Of a stretch of 54,598 bases of DNA, positions 27,706 through 36,363 are shown one piece after another. Under the pieces are notes generated by a model. It made no database searches. It saw only the letters and a list, made by a program, of their open reading frames with translations, and had not been told where the DNA came from. The stretch spans positions 975,646 to 1,030,243 of the forward strand of contig NZ_NRQY01000001.1 of assembly GCF_003996855.1 (NCBI RefSeq), read 5' to 3'. Position 1 is the stretch's first letter. Every line of letters starts with the position of its first letter. A program made the translations under genes and the position numbers. The stretch comes from Morganella morganii (lineage in GTDB: Bacteria > Pseudomonadota > Gammaproteobacteria > Enterobacterales > Enterobacteriaceae).

Positions 27706-28738
27706 TCACCCCAGTTTAAGCCCGGCAACCAGCGCATCCAGGTCAATAATCTCATTGCTGCTCTGGAAGGTGTAATGCCCGTTCAACAAAATGTGCTGCC
27801 AAGCCACTGGCGATATCCGGGTCAGAGCATCAATGCCTTTGGCATTCCCTTCCGCTTCCAGTCGTCCCAGCAAACCAGGCATAGCACAGCAGATAAAGGT
27901 GGGTCTGCTCAAGCTTCAGGTTGCGGAGATCGTAAACGGTATAGAAATTTGCCAGGCTGGCGTAGTACAGCAGGTTTTGTTGGGAAATATTCAGTGCAGG
28001 CAAGATATCACAGGCTTTACGGTGCAGCGGTTCCAGCATGGCCCGTTTTTCCCGTTCATGGACCATCTGGCGCCAACCAAAATCACGGGCATCCTGTCTG
28101 AGTACCGCAAGCCGGGAAAGGGTATCATCACGTTCAATAAGCTTGTCCAGACCGGCAATGGTGGTGTCATCAAGCAGTTCAGTCAGAATACGGCCCAGCC
28201 GCTGCCTTTCGTCAGAAAGAACCCGGCTCACCAGTTCTTGGAGAGTGGTGTAGCCGGGGCGGATAATTTTATGCTCGTTGAGCCAGATAATTAGCTCCGT
28301 TGCGACAAAGCCAGGGGTTACATCGCGGTGGACAATATGGGCAGCCTGTTGTTCAAGTTGTGAAGACAGTGCAGATGACCACGGTTGGTAACCATACAGT
28401 GCGCAGATTTTTTCCCGCTGAGCATAGCGCTCGTGCTTGGAGGGTGGTTCGTCTGGAAGTGGTTCCCCGGGGAAATAACGGCTCAGAACAAAACTGCAAT
28501 CATCCTGAACATCATCCCACCCAAAGCGAAAAAACAGGTGCTTAGCTTTAAAGTAAGCGACCTGCAGAATGCAACAGAGTTGAGCATGAAGCCCCTTGCG
28601 GCTGTTGACCAGTGCCAGTTCGGATTCATCCAGAGCCAGAAACTCCAGCCGCTGTGTATCATCGAAATCAGGGATACCATATAAGGCTTCCTGCTCGGCG
28701 TCCGAAAGAATACTGAGGAGTTTATTTTTATTGGCCAT
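27706..28738 (-). pseudogene. tnpA: Tn3-family transposase gene with large internal deletion
   Basis: The first about 280 residues (MANKNKLLSILSDAEQEALYG onward, ending QTHLYLLCYAW) are the N-terminal DUF4158 region of Tn3-type TnpA, normally about 980-1000 aa. Near 27880 they are joined out of frame to the last about 45 residues (RLEAEGNAKGIDALTRISPV, then NGHYTFQSSNEIIDLDALV). The DDE catalytic domain, roughly 650 residues, is missing, so no transposase activity is expected. The tnpA stop lies at the inner edge of the left inverted repeat, as in intact Tn3 elements. Confidence 0.9.
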
Positions 28739-28769
28739 CCCTGATCCTTATGCATATCCCTTAAAAACG

Positions 28770-28900
28770 CAATTGTCACATTATCATTAAAATTACACCT
28801 TTACGTGTCATAATTTAAATGACGGGTAATGTGACTTTCATTGACAGATTGTGACCTCGAAATCAGAATGTCACATAATCGAACGTATATGTGACAGGAA
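28770..28900. promoter_or_regulatory. res site of the transposon
   Basis: The 130 bases between divergent tnpA and tnpR hold several TGTCA/TGACA half-sites. The clearest subsite is 28869-28896: TGTCACATA and TATGTGACA arms spaced to exactly 28 bp. A second pair, TGTCATAAT and TAATGTGAC, spans 28806-28835, and a third starts at TGTCACATTA near 28775. This is the arrangement expected of resolvase binding subsites. Confidence 0.75.
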
Positions 28901-28904
28901 AAAT

Positions 28905-29518
28905 ATGTTAATTGGATATATGCGAGTGTCAAAAGCGGATGGTTCGCAGACGAATGATTTACAGCGTGATGCGCTGATCGCAGCTGGCGTTGATGCAGCT
29001 CACCTTTATGAGGACCGGGCATCGGGCAAAAGAGAAGATCGCCCCGGACTGGTTGCCTGTCTGAAGGCACTACGACCCGGTGACACTCTGATCGTATGGA
29101 GACTGGACCGACTTGGTCGTGATCTTCGTCATCTCATCAATACCGTGCACGACCTGACAGGACGAGGCATAGGGCTGAAGGTACTGGCCGGACATGGTGC
29201 GACTATTGACACCACGACTGCTGCTGGCAAGCTCGTCTTTGGCATCTTTGCCGCCCTGGCCGAGTTTGAGCGCGAACTGATTGCCGAACGAACTACTGCA
29301 GGACTGGCGTCGGCAAGAGCCCGTGGAGGCAAGGCGGGCGGCCTTACAAAATGACCCCCATAAAATTGCGACTGGCAATGGCATCAATGGGGAGGCCCGA
29401 GACAAAAGTCAGTACTTTATGTCAGGAGTTGGGGATAACCAGGCAAACGCTGTACAGACATATATCCCCTGATGGTCAACTGCGTTCTGACGGAATAAAA
29501 CTTCTCAACCGGAGTTAG
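28905..29518 (+). pseudogene. tnpR: Serine resolvase of the transposon, frameshifted near the C-terminus
   Basis: Small serine recombinase. The N-terminal catalytic domain is complete: MLIGYMRVSKADGSQTNDLQ with nucleophilic Ser9, then DRASGKREDRPGL and VWRLDRLGRDLRHL. In the first frame it stops at 29354 after GGKAGGLTK, before the DNA-binding domain. In the +1 frame the expected helix-turn-helix follows (MTPIKLRLAMAS, then GITRQTLYRHISPDG) to a stop at 29516-29518. One extra G in the GG at 29333-29334 would give GGKGGRPYKMTP, the normal family sequence. So it is a one-base lesion, real or artefactual. Confidence 0.85.
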
Positions 29519-29553
29519 CCCAGTTAATTAAATTTTATTATTAAAGGTATTAT

Positions 29554-30303
29554 ATGAATACGAATGGAAAAAATGGTCATTTATATTATCGAACAAAAGG
29601 GAATGGTCCTCTTGTAGTACTCTTACATGGCTTGCTGATGGATGGAAACTCATGGCTCACTAATGGGTTAGTTGAGGCTCTTAGCCACAAATTTTGTGTA
29701 GCATATCCTGATATGTTGGGGCATGGAATGAGTGATAAGCCAGTTGAAGCTGGTCTTTATGAGCAGGAAAAGCAGGCATCAAACATAAGATTATTAATCA
29801 ATGCATTAGGATGCAAACAAGCTCATGTAATAGGTTATTCTTCTGGGGCCTGGCTGGCTGCTGGATTAGTAAAATACCATCCGGACATCCTGTCTTCACT
29901 GGTTATTGGTGGATGGGATGTTGAAAATGGCCTTCCTGAAGGTCCAAACGGAAAACTGGATTTTGATACCTTTTTTGAGTACGCAAAAATTACTGCTCCT
30001 GAATTAACTGACTGGATAACATCTGATAAAGAACCAGCAGTACGTGCATATTTCAATGCAATCAGTTCGTACGATGGTTTTTATGATTCGGAGCGACTTA
30101 CTCAGATCAACATTCCTAAATTATTTTGGGCCGGATTGGAAGATGTTTACTACCGACAACTGAATTTCTGGGCCGAAGCAAAAAAATACGCGTTCATTTC
30201 GGCAACTGGAGATCATGTAGGCGCAATACTCAAGCCTGAACCTGCCATCATCAGTAAAATTTGTAAATTTGTTACCCAGGCGGAGTATAAAATCTCGGTA
30301 TAG
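29554..30303 (+). CDS. Alpha/beta-hydrolase passenger gene of the transposon
   Basis: Cytoplasmic alpha/beta-hydrolase, 249 aa, without signal peptide. Oxyanion motif HG at 25-26 (VVLLHGLLMDGNSW); nucleophile Ser96 in GYSSG; probable acid at Asp197 (FWAGLEDVYY); His221 in ATGDHVGAIL. The second Ser makes the elbow GYSSGAW. It is clearly more AT-rich than its surroundings and uses A/T-ending codons, so its origin is foreign to this genome. Start at an ATG preceded by AAAGGT; it follows tnpR by 35 bases and ends 10 bases before the right inverted repeat. As a transposon cargo it may confer an ester- or lactone-cleaving resistance, but the substrate cannot be told from sequence. Confidence 0.88.
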   Translation: MNTNGKNGHLYYRTKGNGPLVVLLHGLLMDGNSWLTNGLVEALSHKFCVAYPDMLGHGMSDKPVEAGLYEQEKQASNIRLLINALGCKQAHVIGYSSGAWLAAGLVKYHPDILSSLVIGGWDVENGLPEGPNGKLDFDTFFEYAKITAPELTDWITSDKEPAVRAYFNAISSYDGFYDSERLTQINIPKLFWAGLEDVYYRQLNFWAEAKKYAFISATGDHVGAILKPEPAIISKICKFVTQAEYKISV

Positions 30304-30313
30304 TTTTGGCCGC

Positions 30314-30345
30314 CGGAAAAATCTGGGATTCCGGCGTAGAACCCC
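30314..30345 (-). repeat. Right terminal inverted repeat
   Basis: Read inward from 30345 it begins GGGGTTCTACGCCGGAATCC and continues CAGATTTTTCCG, matching the left end. Confidence 0.93.
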
Positions 30346-30350
30346 AGATA
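30346..30350. repeat. Target-site duplication, right copy (AGATA)
   Basis: Second copy of AGATA, directly after the CCCC of the right inverted repeat. Confidence 0.93.
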
Positions 30351-30628
30351 ACATTATGTGCTGTTTCTTTGCAGGGACGCGGTTGATCGCAAAACGCCTG
30401 ATCCGTGTCCGGGCCGTCAAAATTACAACTGAGGGAATCATTGATACTTTTCTGTAACTGAGGGCTGATATACAGCGCTTCGCTCTGTTCATAGCCGTCA
30501 GAAGGCGGATCCTGTAAATTGAGGCGGTAGAAATCCAATACTACATTTTCCGGTGATAATTGTGCTGCTCCGGCAGATAGCGGCAGCAACAGAGACAGCA
30601 CCAGTGGGAGGTACTTTACTGTTTTCAT
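30346..30628 (-). pseudogene. 5' half of the secreted-protein gene split by the transposon
   Basis: Starts at an ATG that overlaps the nudK stop (ATGA), so it was translationally coupled to nudK. The signal peptide is MKTVKYLPLVLSLLLPLSAGA-AQLSPENVV; the mature part continues LDFYRLNLQDPPSDG and CNFDGPDTDQAFC to CKETAHNVI, where the insertion lies. In the present sequence the frame runs on into the transposon end and stops at 30272. Together with 27436-27673 it forms one secreted protein of the DUF3828-like type. The product now lacks its C-terminal half. Confidence 0.85.
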
Positions 30629-31221
30629 AGTAATTTTTCCATTCGGCCCGACAGCGCCAGATGCTGTAACAGCATGATCGTTTTGCCGTCAATTATTTCA
30701 CCGCGTTTGATCGCAGCAAGGGCTTGCGGGAACGGCATTTCCAGCACTTCCACATCTTCGCCCTCTTCCGGCAGGCCGCCACCGGCTGTTTGCCGGTTAT
30801 TATCCTGATATTCGGCAATAAAAAAGTAGAGTTTCTCGGTGACAGAACCGGGGCTCATAAAAGCCTCAAATACTTTTTCAACATCCGTGATACGAAAACC
30901 GGTTTCCTCTTCCGCTTCTGCTTTGATACGGGATACCGGGTCCTGCTCTTCCAGCAGACCGGCCGCTGCCTCAATCAGAAAACCGTCATGACCATTAACA
31001 TATACAGGCAGACGAAACTGGCGGATCAGAATGACACTGTTTTTCTGACGGTTATACAGCAGAATGACGGCGCCATTGCCGCGATCATAGACTTCCCGCT
31101 CCAGGCGCTGGCGGATACCGTCGCGGCGCAAATAATCAACAACATATTTTTTGAGGATATACCAGTTATCGGAAAGCGTGATGGTATCAATAATACGGAC
31201 TGTGTCCTGGTCGGAAGTCAT
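30625..31221 (-). CDS. nudK: GDP-mannose pyrophosphatase NudK (Nudix)
   Basis: Nudix hydrolase, 198 aa (E. coli NudK 191), cleaving GDP-mannose and related sugar nucleotides. The Nudix box is AGLLEEQDPVSRIKAEAEEETGF (about 85-107), with the family's K/A-EA-x-EETG core. Flanking motifs are RQFRLPVYVNGHDGFLIEAAAG and EAFMSPGSVTEKLYFFIAEY. It overlaps the interrupted secreted-protein gene by four bases. Divergent from the acetyltransferase at 31375. Confidence 0.88.
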   Translation of the reverse strand: MTSDQDTVRIIDTITLSDNWYILKKYVVDYLRRDGIRQRLEREVYDRGNGAVILLYNRQKNSVILIRQFRLPVYVNGHDGFLIEAAAGLLEEQDPVSRIKAEAEEETGFRITDVEKVFEAFMSPGSVTEKLYFFIAEYQDNNRQTAGGGLPEEGEDVEVLEMPFPQALAAIKRGEIIDGKTIMLLQHLALSGRMEKLL

Positions 31222-31374
31222 AGTTCACCGGATGTCAGCGAAATTGCGGGTTTGCAGAACACTTTAATCGCTTTATCTGTGTCCGGCAATGGCAAAACAA
31301 GCAGCATTATTTGCAGGCATAATAATGCTGACGATATAATCTGCCGCAGATAATACACCGATAAGGCGGATTGC

Positions 31375-32025
31375 ATGAGTGACACTCAGGCATTGAGTTA
31401 CAGCGAATTACACAGCATTTCTGATGCAGATATTGCTCAAATTAATGAATTAATTATCACCACCTGGGATTACCGCAGCTGGATACCGAAAGAGAAAGTC
31501 CTGCCGATGGCGGAATTTTTGCTGGATGATGTCATTCTGACCTCAACACGGATTTTTGTGGTGCGTGATGATGACACCATCGCCGGTATTATGGCTGTTA
31601 CCGCCGCCGCCGATCTGCGGGAGAAAGTCCGCGCGAAAACCCGTCAGTACTCTGCTCTGAAAAATATTATCACCCGTGATCCGCAGGAAGAAACACTGTT
31701 TGATATGTATCTGAATACCCTGATCATCAACGGAGATTTACTGGCTTCCTGTGAGGGAAATTTCGATGCCTCACTGAATTTATTTATGATCGATGCCCGC
31801 TTCCGGGGATACGGTATCGGTAACCGGCTCTGGCAACTGGCGATGAATTATTTGCGGGATAAGCAGGCCACCCGCTATTTCCTCTGGACAGACAGTGATT
31901 CCGATTTCGGTTTTTATGAACATAAAGGATTACAGCGCATCGCCGCGCAAGCCTATGACTGGGGCGGCCATGATGTGACAGAAACCTATTATGTTTATGC
32001 CGGTGAACTCACTGCGCTGTCCTGA
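31375..32025 (+). CDS. GNAT-family N-acetyltransferase
   Basis: 216-aa cytoplasmic acetyltransferase. The acetyl-CoA pyrophosphate loop is LFMIDARFRGYGIGNRLW (R-x-x-G-x-G), preceded by RIFVVRDDDTIAGIM (beta4) and followed by YFLWTDSDSDFGFYEHKGLQRI (beta5, typical FYEKxGF-like motif). It is longer than the minimal GNAT fold, with an extra N-terminal stretch. Substrate unknown. Its 3' end overlaps the convergent LysR gene by 31 bases. Confidence 0.85.
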   Translation: MSDTQALSYSELHSISDADIAQINELIITTWDYRSWIPKEKVLPMAEFLLDDVILTSTRIFVVRDDDTIAGIMAVTAAADLREKVRAKTRQYSALKNIITRDPQEETLFDMYLNTLIINGDLLASCEGNFDASLNLFMIDARFRGYGIGNRLWQLAMNYLRDKQATRYFLWTDSDSDFGFYEHKGLQRIAAQAYDWGGHDVTETYYVYAGELTALS

Positions 32026-32984
32026 TGCATCCAGCTGTCCCACGGCGGATTGAGCGGCAGCTTATCCGCCAGAAAATCGATAAAGGTGCGGATTTTCGGG
32101 GCATGGGTATGCGCCGGGCTGTAAAGTGCATAGAGCGCGAACGGCGTGGTTTTCGGGTTATAATCCAGTAATACCGGCAATAATTCGCCGTTATCGATAT
32201 AATTTCCCAGCATATAAGTCGGCAGGCAAACAATGCCCTGATGACAGCGCGCCGCCTCCAGTAATCCCAGACTGCTGTTTACCTCAATCACATTGTTGAT
32301 AGCCAGCGGATACGCCACGCCGTCTTTATCATTCATCCGCCAGGTATCCGGAATATTCGGATTAATTAAACAACTGTGCCGGGCAATATCCGCCGGTGAC
32401 TGCGGAATTCCGTTTTTTTCAAAATAATGGCGGCTGCCGCAATAGACCCAATTTATATTACACAGTTTCCGTAATGCAAAATTTTCCGGCGGATGACTGG
32501 TAATCCGTAATGCAATATCAAAGTCCGTTTCATTTAAATTAATTAATGCATCGTTCAGATCAACCGATAAGCTGACCTGCGGATTAATTTCCCGGTATTC
32601 ACTGTAAAGCCGCATTAAATGGCAGACACCAAACGCAATTGAACAGGTTATTTTTAACTGTCCCTGAGCATGCTGGTAAAAACTTGCCGTATTTACTAAT
32701 GAATCATCAAGGTCAGTCAGTAACTGTTGCGCTCTCTGCAATAAATAACGGCTCGCTTCCGTCAGAATGAAATTACGGGTGGTTCGTTTCAGCAGCGCCA
32801 CGCCTAACTGTTCCTCCAACTGCTGTAAGCCACGGCTGACAGAGGACGGAGTGACATTGAGTTTTCGTGCCGCTCCGCTGAAACTGTTGCACTCCACAAT
32901 TTTGATAAACAGCTCCAGATGGCGAAAAATCGCGTAGCTGTCAATTTTTGCTTTAAACGCAAAAGTGTTTTTATTTATTAGCAT
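31995..32984 (-). CDS. LysR-family transcriptional regulator
   Basis: 329 aa. The N-terminal winged helix is LELFIKIVECNSFSGAARKLNVTPSSVSRGLQQLEEQLGVALLKRTTRNFILTE, with the usual C-terminal periplasmic-binding-like effector domain. It is divergent from the amino-acid permease gene (138 bases between starts), so it probably regulates the permease and the following C-S lyase, as LysR proteins often do with the divergent neighbour. The effector is unknown; a sulfur amino acid or serine would fit the context. Confidence 0.9.
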   Translation of the reverse strand: MLINKNTFAFKAKIDSYAIFRHLELFIKIVECNSFSGAARKLNVTPSSVSRGLQQLEEQLGVALLKRTTRNFILTEASRYLLQRAQQLLTDLDDSLVNTASFYQHAQGQLKITCSIAFGVCHLMRLYSEYREINPQVSLSVDLNDALINLNETDFDIALRITSHPPENFALRKLCNINWVYCGSRHYFEKNGIPQSPADIARHSCLINPNIPDTWRMNDKDGVAYPLAINNVIEVNSSLGLLEAARCHQGIVCLPTYMLGNYIDNGELLPVLLDYNPKTTPFALYALYSPAHTHAPKIRTFIDFLADKLPLNPPWDSWMHQDSAVSSPA

Positions 32985-33121
32985 AGTCGTGCCCTGTTCA
33001 GCTTGCGTGTTACCCCTTACTATAACAATGGTTTTATAACACTGTATCCATACAACATAAATATATTCACGTTGTTCCTGACTTTTTAAATAATTAAATC
33101 TATAACGTTGAGGAATTGACT

Positions 33122-34408
33122 ATGCAAGACAGCATTCAGACAGGTGCAAATGCAAATAGTGATTTAAAAAAGATACCCTTTACCAAATATGATGCCGGCT
33201 GGGTTGTATTATGTATCGGGATGGCGATCGGTTCCGGAATTGTTTTTATGCCGGTTCAGGTTGGTATTAAAGGCATCTGGGTATTTATTGCCGCCACGTT
33301 ATTGTCGTATCCGGCGATTTACTGGCTGCAAAATTTATATCTGCGGACATTATCAGAATCGGAAGAGTGTGAGGATTATGCCAGCGTTATCACACAGTAT
33401 CTGGGGAAAAACTGGGGCGTGGCACTTGGTATCGCGTACTTCCTGATGCTGCTGCACGGCATGTTCTCCTATTCACTCGCCGTGACCTTTGACAGTGCCT
33501 CCTACATTAAAACATTCGGTTTAACAGAAGGATTGTTATCCGATTCGGTGTGGTACGGACTGATTATCCTGACGGTTCTGGTGGCGATAGCCGCTCAGGG
33601 GGAACGCCTGTTATTTAAAGTGTCCGGCCCGATGGTTATTGTAAAATTCGGGATTATCGTGTTACTCGGTATTGTGATGGTGCCTTACTGGAACTTTGCC
33701 AATATCAGCGCGTTTCCGGAATTCCTGCCGTTCCTGCGGGATGTATTCCTGACACTGCCGTTCACCCTGTTCTCCATTTTGTTCGTGCAGATTTTAAGCC
33801 CGATGAACATTGCTTACCGCAGAGTGGAAAAAGATAAGCGGATCGCGACTTACCGCGCGGTGCGGGCAAACCGGGTGGCCTATATCATCCTGGCCGTTGC
33901 GGTGCTGTTCTTTGCATTCTCATTTACGTTCTCTATCAGCCACGACCAGGCCGTCTCTGCATTTGAGCAGAATATTTCGGCACTGGCGATCGCTGCTCAG
34001 GTTATCCCGGGGTCGGTTGTTAAAGTGATGACCGCAATGCTGAATATTTTCGCCATTCTGACCGCTTTCCTCGGTATTTATCTGGGCTTCCAGGAAGCGA
34101 TTAAAGGCATTGTGGTGAATATTCTCACCCGCTTTATGCCGCAGGAGCGCATTAATCAGACTGTGCTGCATTATGGCGTGTGTATCGGGGTGATTTTGTC
34201 CCTGTGGTTCTGGGTCTCCACCCGCTTCTCGATTCTGTTCTTTATGCAGCTCGGCGGGCCGTTATTCGGCGTGGTTTCCTGCCTGATACCGTGCTATCTG
34301 GTTTACCGTGTGCCGGTATTACATAAATTCAAAGGTGCAACAGTCTGGTTTATTATCTTCTTCGGTGTGCTGTTGTGTCTCTCTCCGTTCTTTAAGTTTT
34401 TCGAATAA
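33122..34408 (+). CDS. HAAAP-family amino-acid/proton symporter
   Basis: Eleven-helix permease of about 428 aa, of the hydroxy/aromatic amino-acid permease family (SdaC, TdcC, YhaO). Signatures: [26 protein letters not shown] in helix 1, [15 protein letters not shown], and [17 protein letters not shown]. The ATG at 33122 with GAGGAA upstream is preferred to the TTG at 33116. It is followed 40 bases later by a cystathionine beta-lyase-like gene, so it may import serine, cysteine or cystathionine for that enzyme. The LysR gene upstream is divergent. Confidence 0.88.
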   Translation: MQDSIQTGANANSDLKKIPFTKYDAGWVVLCIGMAIGSGIVFMPVQVGIKGIWVFIAATLLSYPAIYWLQNLYLRTLSESEECEDYASVITQYLGKNWGVALGIAYFLMLLHGMFSYSLAVTFDSASYIKTFGLTEGLLSDSVWYGLIILTVLVAIAAQGERLLFKVSGPMVIVKFGIIVLLGIVMVPYWNFANISAFPEFLPFLRDVFLTLPFTLFSILFVQILSPMNIAYRRVEKDKRIATYRAVRANRVAYIILAVAVLFFAFSFTFSISHDQAVSAFEQNISALAIAAQVIPGSVVKVMTAMLNIFAILTAFLGIYLGFQEAIKGIVVNILTRFMPQERINQTVLHYGVCIGVILSLWFWVSTRFSILFFMQLGGPLFGVVSCLIPCYLVYRVPVLHKFKGATVWFIIFFGVLLCLSPFFKFFE

Positions 34409-34448
34409 CGCTGTAAATGAATAGCGATGTATTACGCGTGAGGATGTT

Positions 34449-35624
34449 ATGACTAAAATAAACGTTTCAGATTTTCATATTGATACACAGATAACACAGC
34501 TGGGACGCGACCCGGCGTCACAATCCGGTTTTGTTAACGCCCCGGTTTACCGGGGATCTACCGTGGTTTTTCCGACGATGGATGCCCTGCTGAATAACCG
34601 GGCTGAATTTAACTACGGTACTGCGGGTACGCCGACCATCAAAAACCTTGAGCAATCCTGGAGTGCTCTTGCGGGTGCCGAGGGAACCGTGTTGTCACCA
34701 TCCGGACTGGGTGCCATTGTGCTGGCGCTGCTGACTACACTGAAAAGCGGCGATAACCTGCTGATGCCGGACAGTGTTTATCGTCCGACCCGTAATTTCT
34801 GTCGTGGCCTGCTGGAAAAAATGGGGATCACCATCACCTATTATGACCCGATGATCGGCAGTGATATTGAATCTCTGCTGAAAAGCAATACCAGCACGAT
34901 TTTCCTGGAGTCTCCGGGCTCTCAGAGTTTTGAGGTTCAGGATGTTCCGGCCATCACCGCAGTGGCGAAAAAATACAATATCGCGACGATTATTGATAAT
35001 ACCTGGGCAACCCCGCTGTTTTTCCGGGCGCACGATATGGGCTGTGACCTATCCCTTGAGGCCGGAACCAAATATCTGGGTGGCCATTCCGACCTGCTTA
35101 TGGGGATTGTCTCCGCTAACGCAGAATGGTGGCCGAAACTGCGGGAAACCTATGATCTGATGGCAATGCTGCCGGGTGCGGAAGATTGTTTCCTGGCACT
35201 GCGCGGGCTGCGTACCCTGTCAATCCGCCTGAAAGAAGCACAATCCCGGGCACTGGATATTGCACACTGGCTGAAATCGCGCCCGGAAGTGATCCGCGTG
35301 CTGCATCCGGCCTTTGAGGATTGCCCGGGGCACGAGATCTGGAAACGCGATTTCACCGGCTCGTCCGGCCTGTTCTCTGTGGTCCTTGACCCGAAATTCA
35401 CACAGGATGATATCGGCAGACTGCTGGACGGCCTTTCTATCTTCGGCATGGGCTACTCCTGGGGCGGTTTTGAAAGCCTGATCACGCCGTTTGATTGTGC
35501 GGAATACCGTACCGTTACGCAGTGGAATCCCGGCGGACGGACACTACGTCTGCAAATCGGACTGGAGGATGTCAATGATCTGAAGCAAGACCTGGCTGAC
35601 GGATTTGCACGTATGGCGCATTGA
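34449..35624 (+). CDS. Cystathionine beta-lyase-type PLP enzyme
   Basis: Cys/Met-metabolism PLP-dependent lyase, 391 aa. The PLP lysine is in EAGTKYLGGHSDLLMG (about residues 205-220). The cofactor-binding region YGTAGTPTIKNLEQSWSALAGAEGTVLSPSGLGAIVLALL is near the N-terminus, and TIIDNTWATPLFFRAHDMGCDLSL holds the Asp that contacts PLP. WGGFESLITP and RLQIGLED at the C-terminus are typical of MetC. It cleaves C-S bonds of cystathionine or cysteine, releasing pyruvate and ammonia. Placement after an amino-acid permease under a LysR gene suggests a catabolic paralogue rather than the biosynthetic metC. Terminator follows. Confidence 0.88.
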   Translation: MTKINVSDFHIDTQITQLGRDPASQSGFVNAPVYRGSTVVFPTMDALLNNRAEFNYGTAGTPTIKNLEQSWSALAGAEGTVLSPSGLGAIVLALLTTLKSGDNLLMPDSVYRPTRNFCRGLLEKMGITITYYDPMIGSDIESLLKSNTSTIFLESPGSQSFEVQDVPAITAVAKKYNIATIIDNTWATPLFFRAHDMGCDLSLEAGTKYLGGHSDLLMGIVSANAEWWPKLRETYDLMAMLPGAEDCFLALRGLRTLSIRLKEAQSRALDIAHWLKSRPEVIRVLHPAFEDCPGHEIWKRDFTGSSGLFSVVLDPKFTQDDIGRLLDGLSIFGMGYSWGGFESLITPFDCAEYRTVTQWNPGGRTLRLQIGLEDVNDLKQDLADGFARMAH

Positions 35625-35662
35625 TACTCAGCCGGAAAAAAAAATAGCACTGTATACCGGAA

Positions 35663-35687
35663 AACCTGCATTTTGCAGGTTTTTTTG
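35663..35687 (+). terminator. Rho-independent terminator of the permease/lyase operon
   Basis: AACCTGCA pairs with TGCAGGTT around a TTT loop, followed by a run of T. Confidence 0.9.
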
Positions 35688-35703
35688 TGACCGGAATCCG
35701 GAT

Positions 35704-35729
35704 AAAAAAATGCCGCACAGTGTGCGGCA
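35704..35729 (-). terminator. Terminator of the PAP2 gene
   Basis: TGCCGCACA and TGTGCGGCA form a tight hairpin; on the minus strand it is followed by seven T. Confidence 0.85.
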
Positions 35730-35772
35730 ATTAAATCATGAGGGTATTTATAATTGTTTGTTGATCGACAAA

Positions 35773-36363
35773 TTATATTAATACGACATAACATTGATAA
35801 GCCAGCCAGCCGAGTACGGCACCTGCCGGTAAATCAATAATATAATGCTGTTTGGTGAACATGCAGGATAAGGCGATTAACAGCGGGAACATGAATACCC
35901 ATGGTCCGAGTGTGGCATAGGCCAGCAGCGCGGTTAATGTGGCAACAGAGACGTGCATGCTCGGGAAACAGTTGGATGTATCGTCAAATTTTTGCACAAA
36001 TAACAGGAATTTTTCAGAGGCTTTCTTCCCTTTATTCATTTCACGCCAGTGAGGCGGCGTGGCAACCGGATACACCACAAAGAAAAACATCTGCATCAGC
36101 AGCAGGATAACATAGCTGAATACGATGATGATAAACTGACGTGAATCCTGAATAATCCAGTTCAGATAGAGAATCGCCGGATAATAAAGAAAGCTGTATA
36201 TCCAGGACCACCAAGGCCAGAAAGGAATTTTTTCATCCAGTGCAGAGTTAAACGTTTTAACCGGCCTGACCATATGACGCTGCGTAAAAAAATAAAACTG
36301 ATAAACACCTACGATAATAATACCACTGAGCACCAGGTGAATAACCCTGTCGATAAACATCAT
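35773..36363 (-). CDS. PAP2-family membrane phosphatase
   Basis: 196-aa integral membrane protein with about five helices and the acid-phosphatase motifs of the PAP2/inositolphosphotransferase family: SNCFPSMHVSVATL (motif 2, catalytic His) and FTKQHYIIDLPAGAVLGW (motif 3, nucleophilic His). A motif-1-like segment (RE...KGKKASEK) is weaker. Lipid phosphates, e.g. phosphatidylglycerol phosphate or undecaprenyl pyrophosphate, are the usual substrates; which one is unknown. Monocistronic. Confidence 0.85.
   Translation of the reverse strand: MMFIDRVIHLVLSGIIIVGVYQFYFFTQRHMVRPVKTFNSALDEKIPFWPWWSWIYSFLYYPAILYLNWIIQDSRQFIIIVFSYVILLLMQMFFFVVYPVATPPHWREMNKGKKASEKFLLFVQKFDDTSNCFPSMHVSVATLTALLAYATLGPWVFMFPLLIALSCMFTKQHYIIDLPAGAVLGWLAYQCYVVLI

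Larger units (their letters stand above)
27674..30345. mobile_element. Tn3-family transposon with an alpha/beta-hydrolase passenger
   Basis: A 2,672-bp element bounded by GGGG-starting terminal inverted repeats and flanked by AGATA duplications. It contains, left to right, a deleted tnpA (minus), a res region, a resolvase gene (plus, frameshifted) and an AT-rich alpha/beta-hydrolase gene (plus) next to the right end. Without a functional TnpA it can move only if another transposase recognises its ends. The exact duplications show it arrived by transposition, and the absence of IR or duplication decay suggests a recent event. Confidence 0.95.

Noticed and set aside
27652..28101. Plus-strand ORF over the left transposon end
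   Set aside because: It is the antisense of the tnpA remnant. The same TPESQIFP translation near both transposon ends comes from the inverted repeats, not from a protein repeat.
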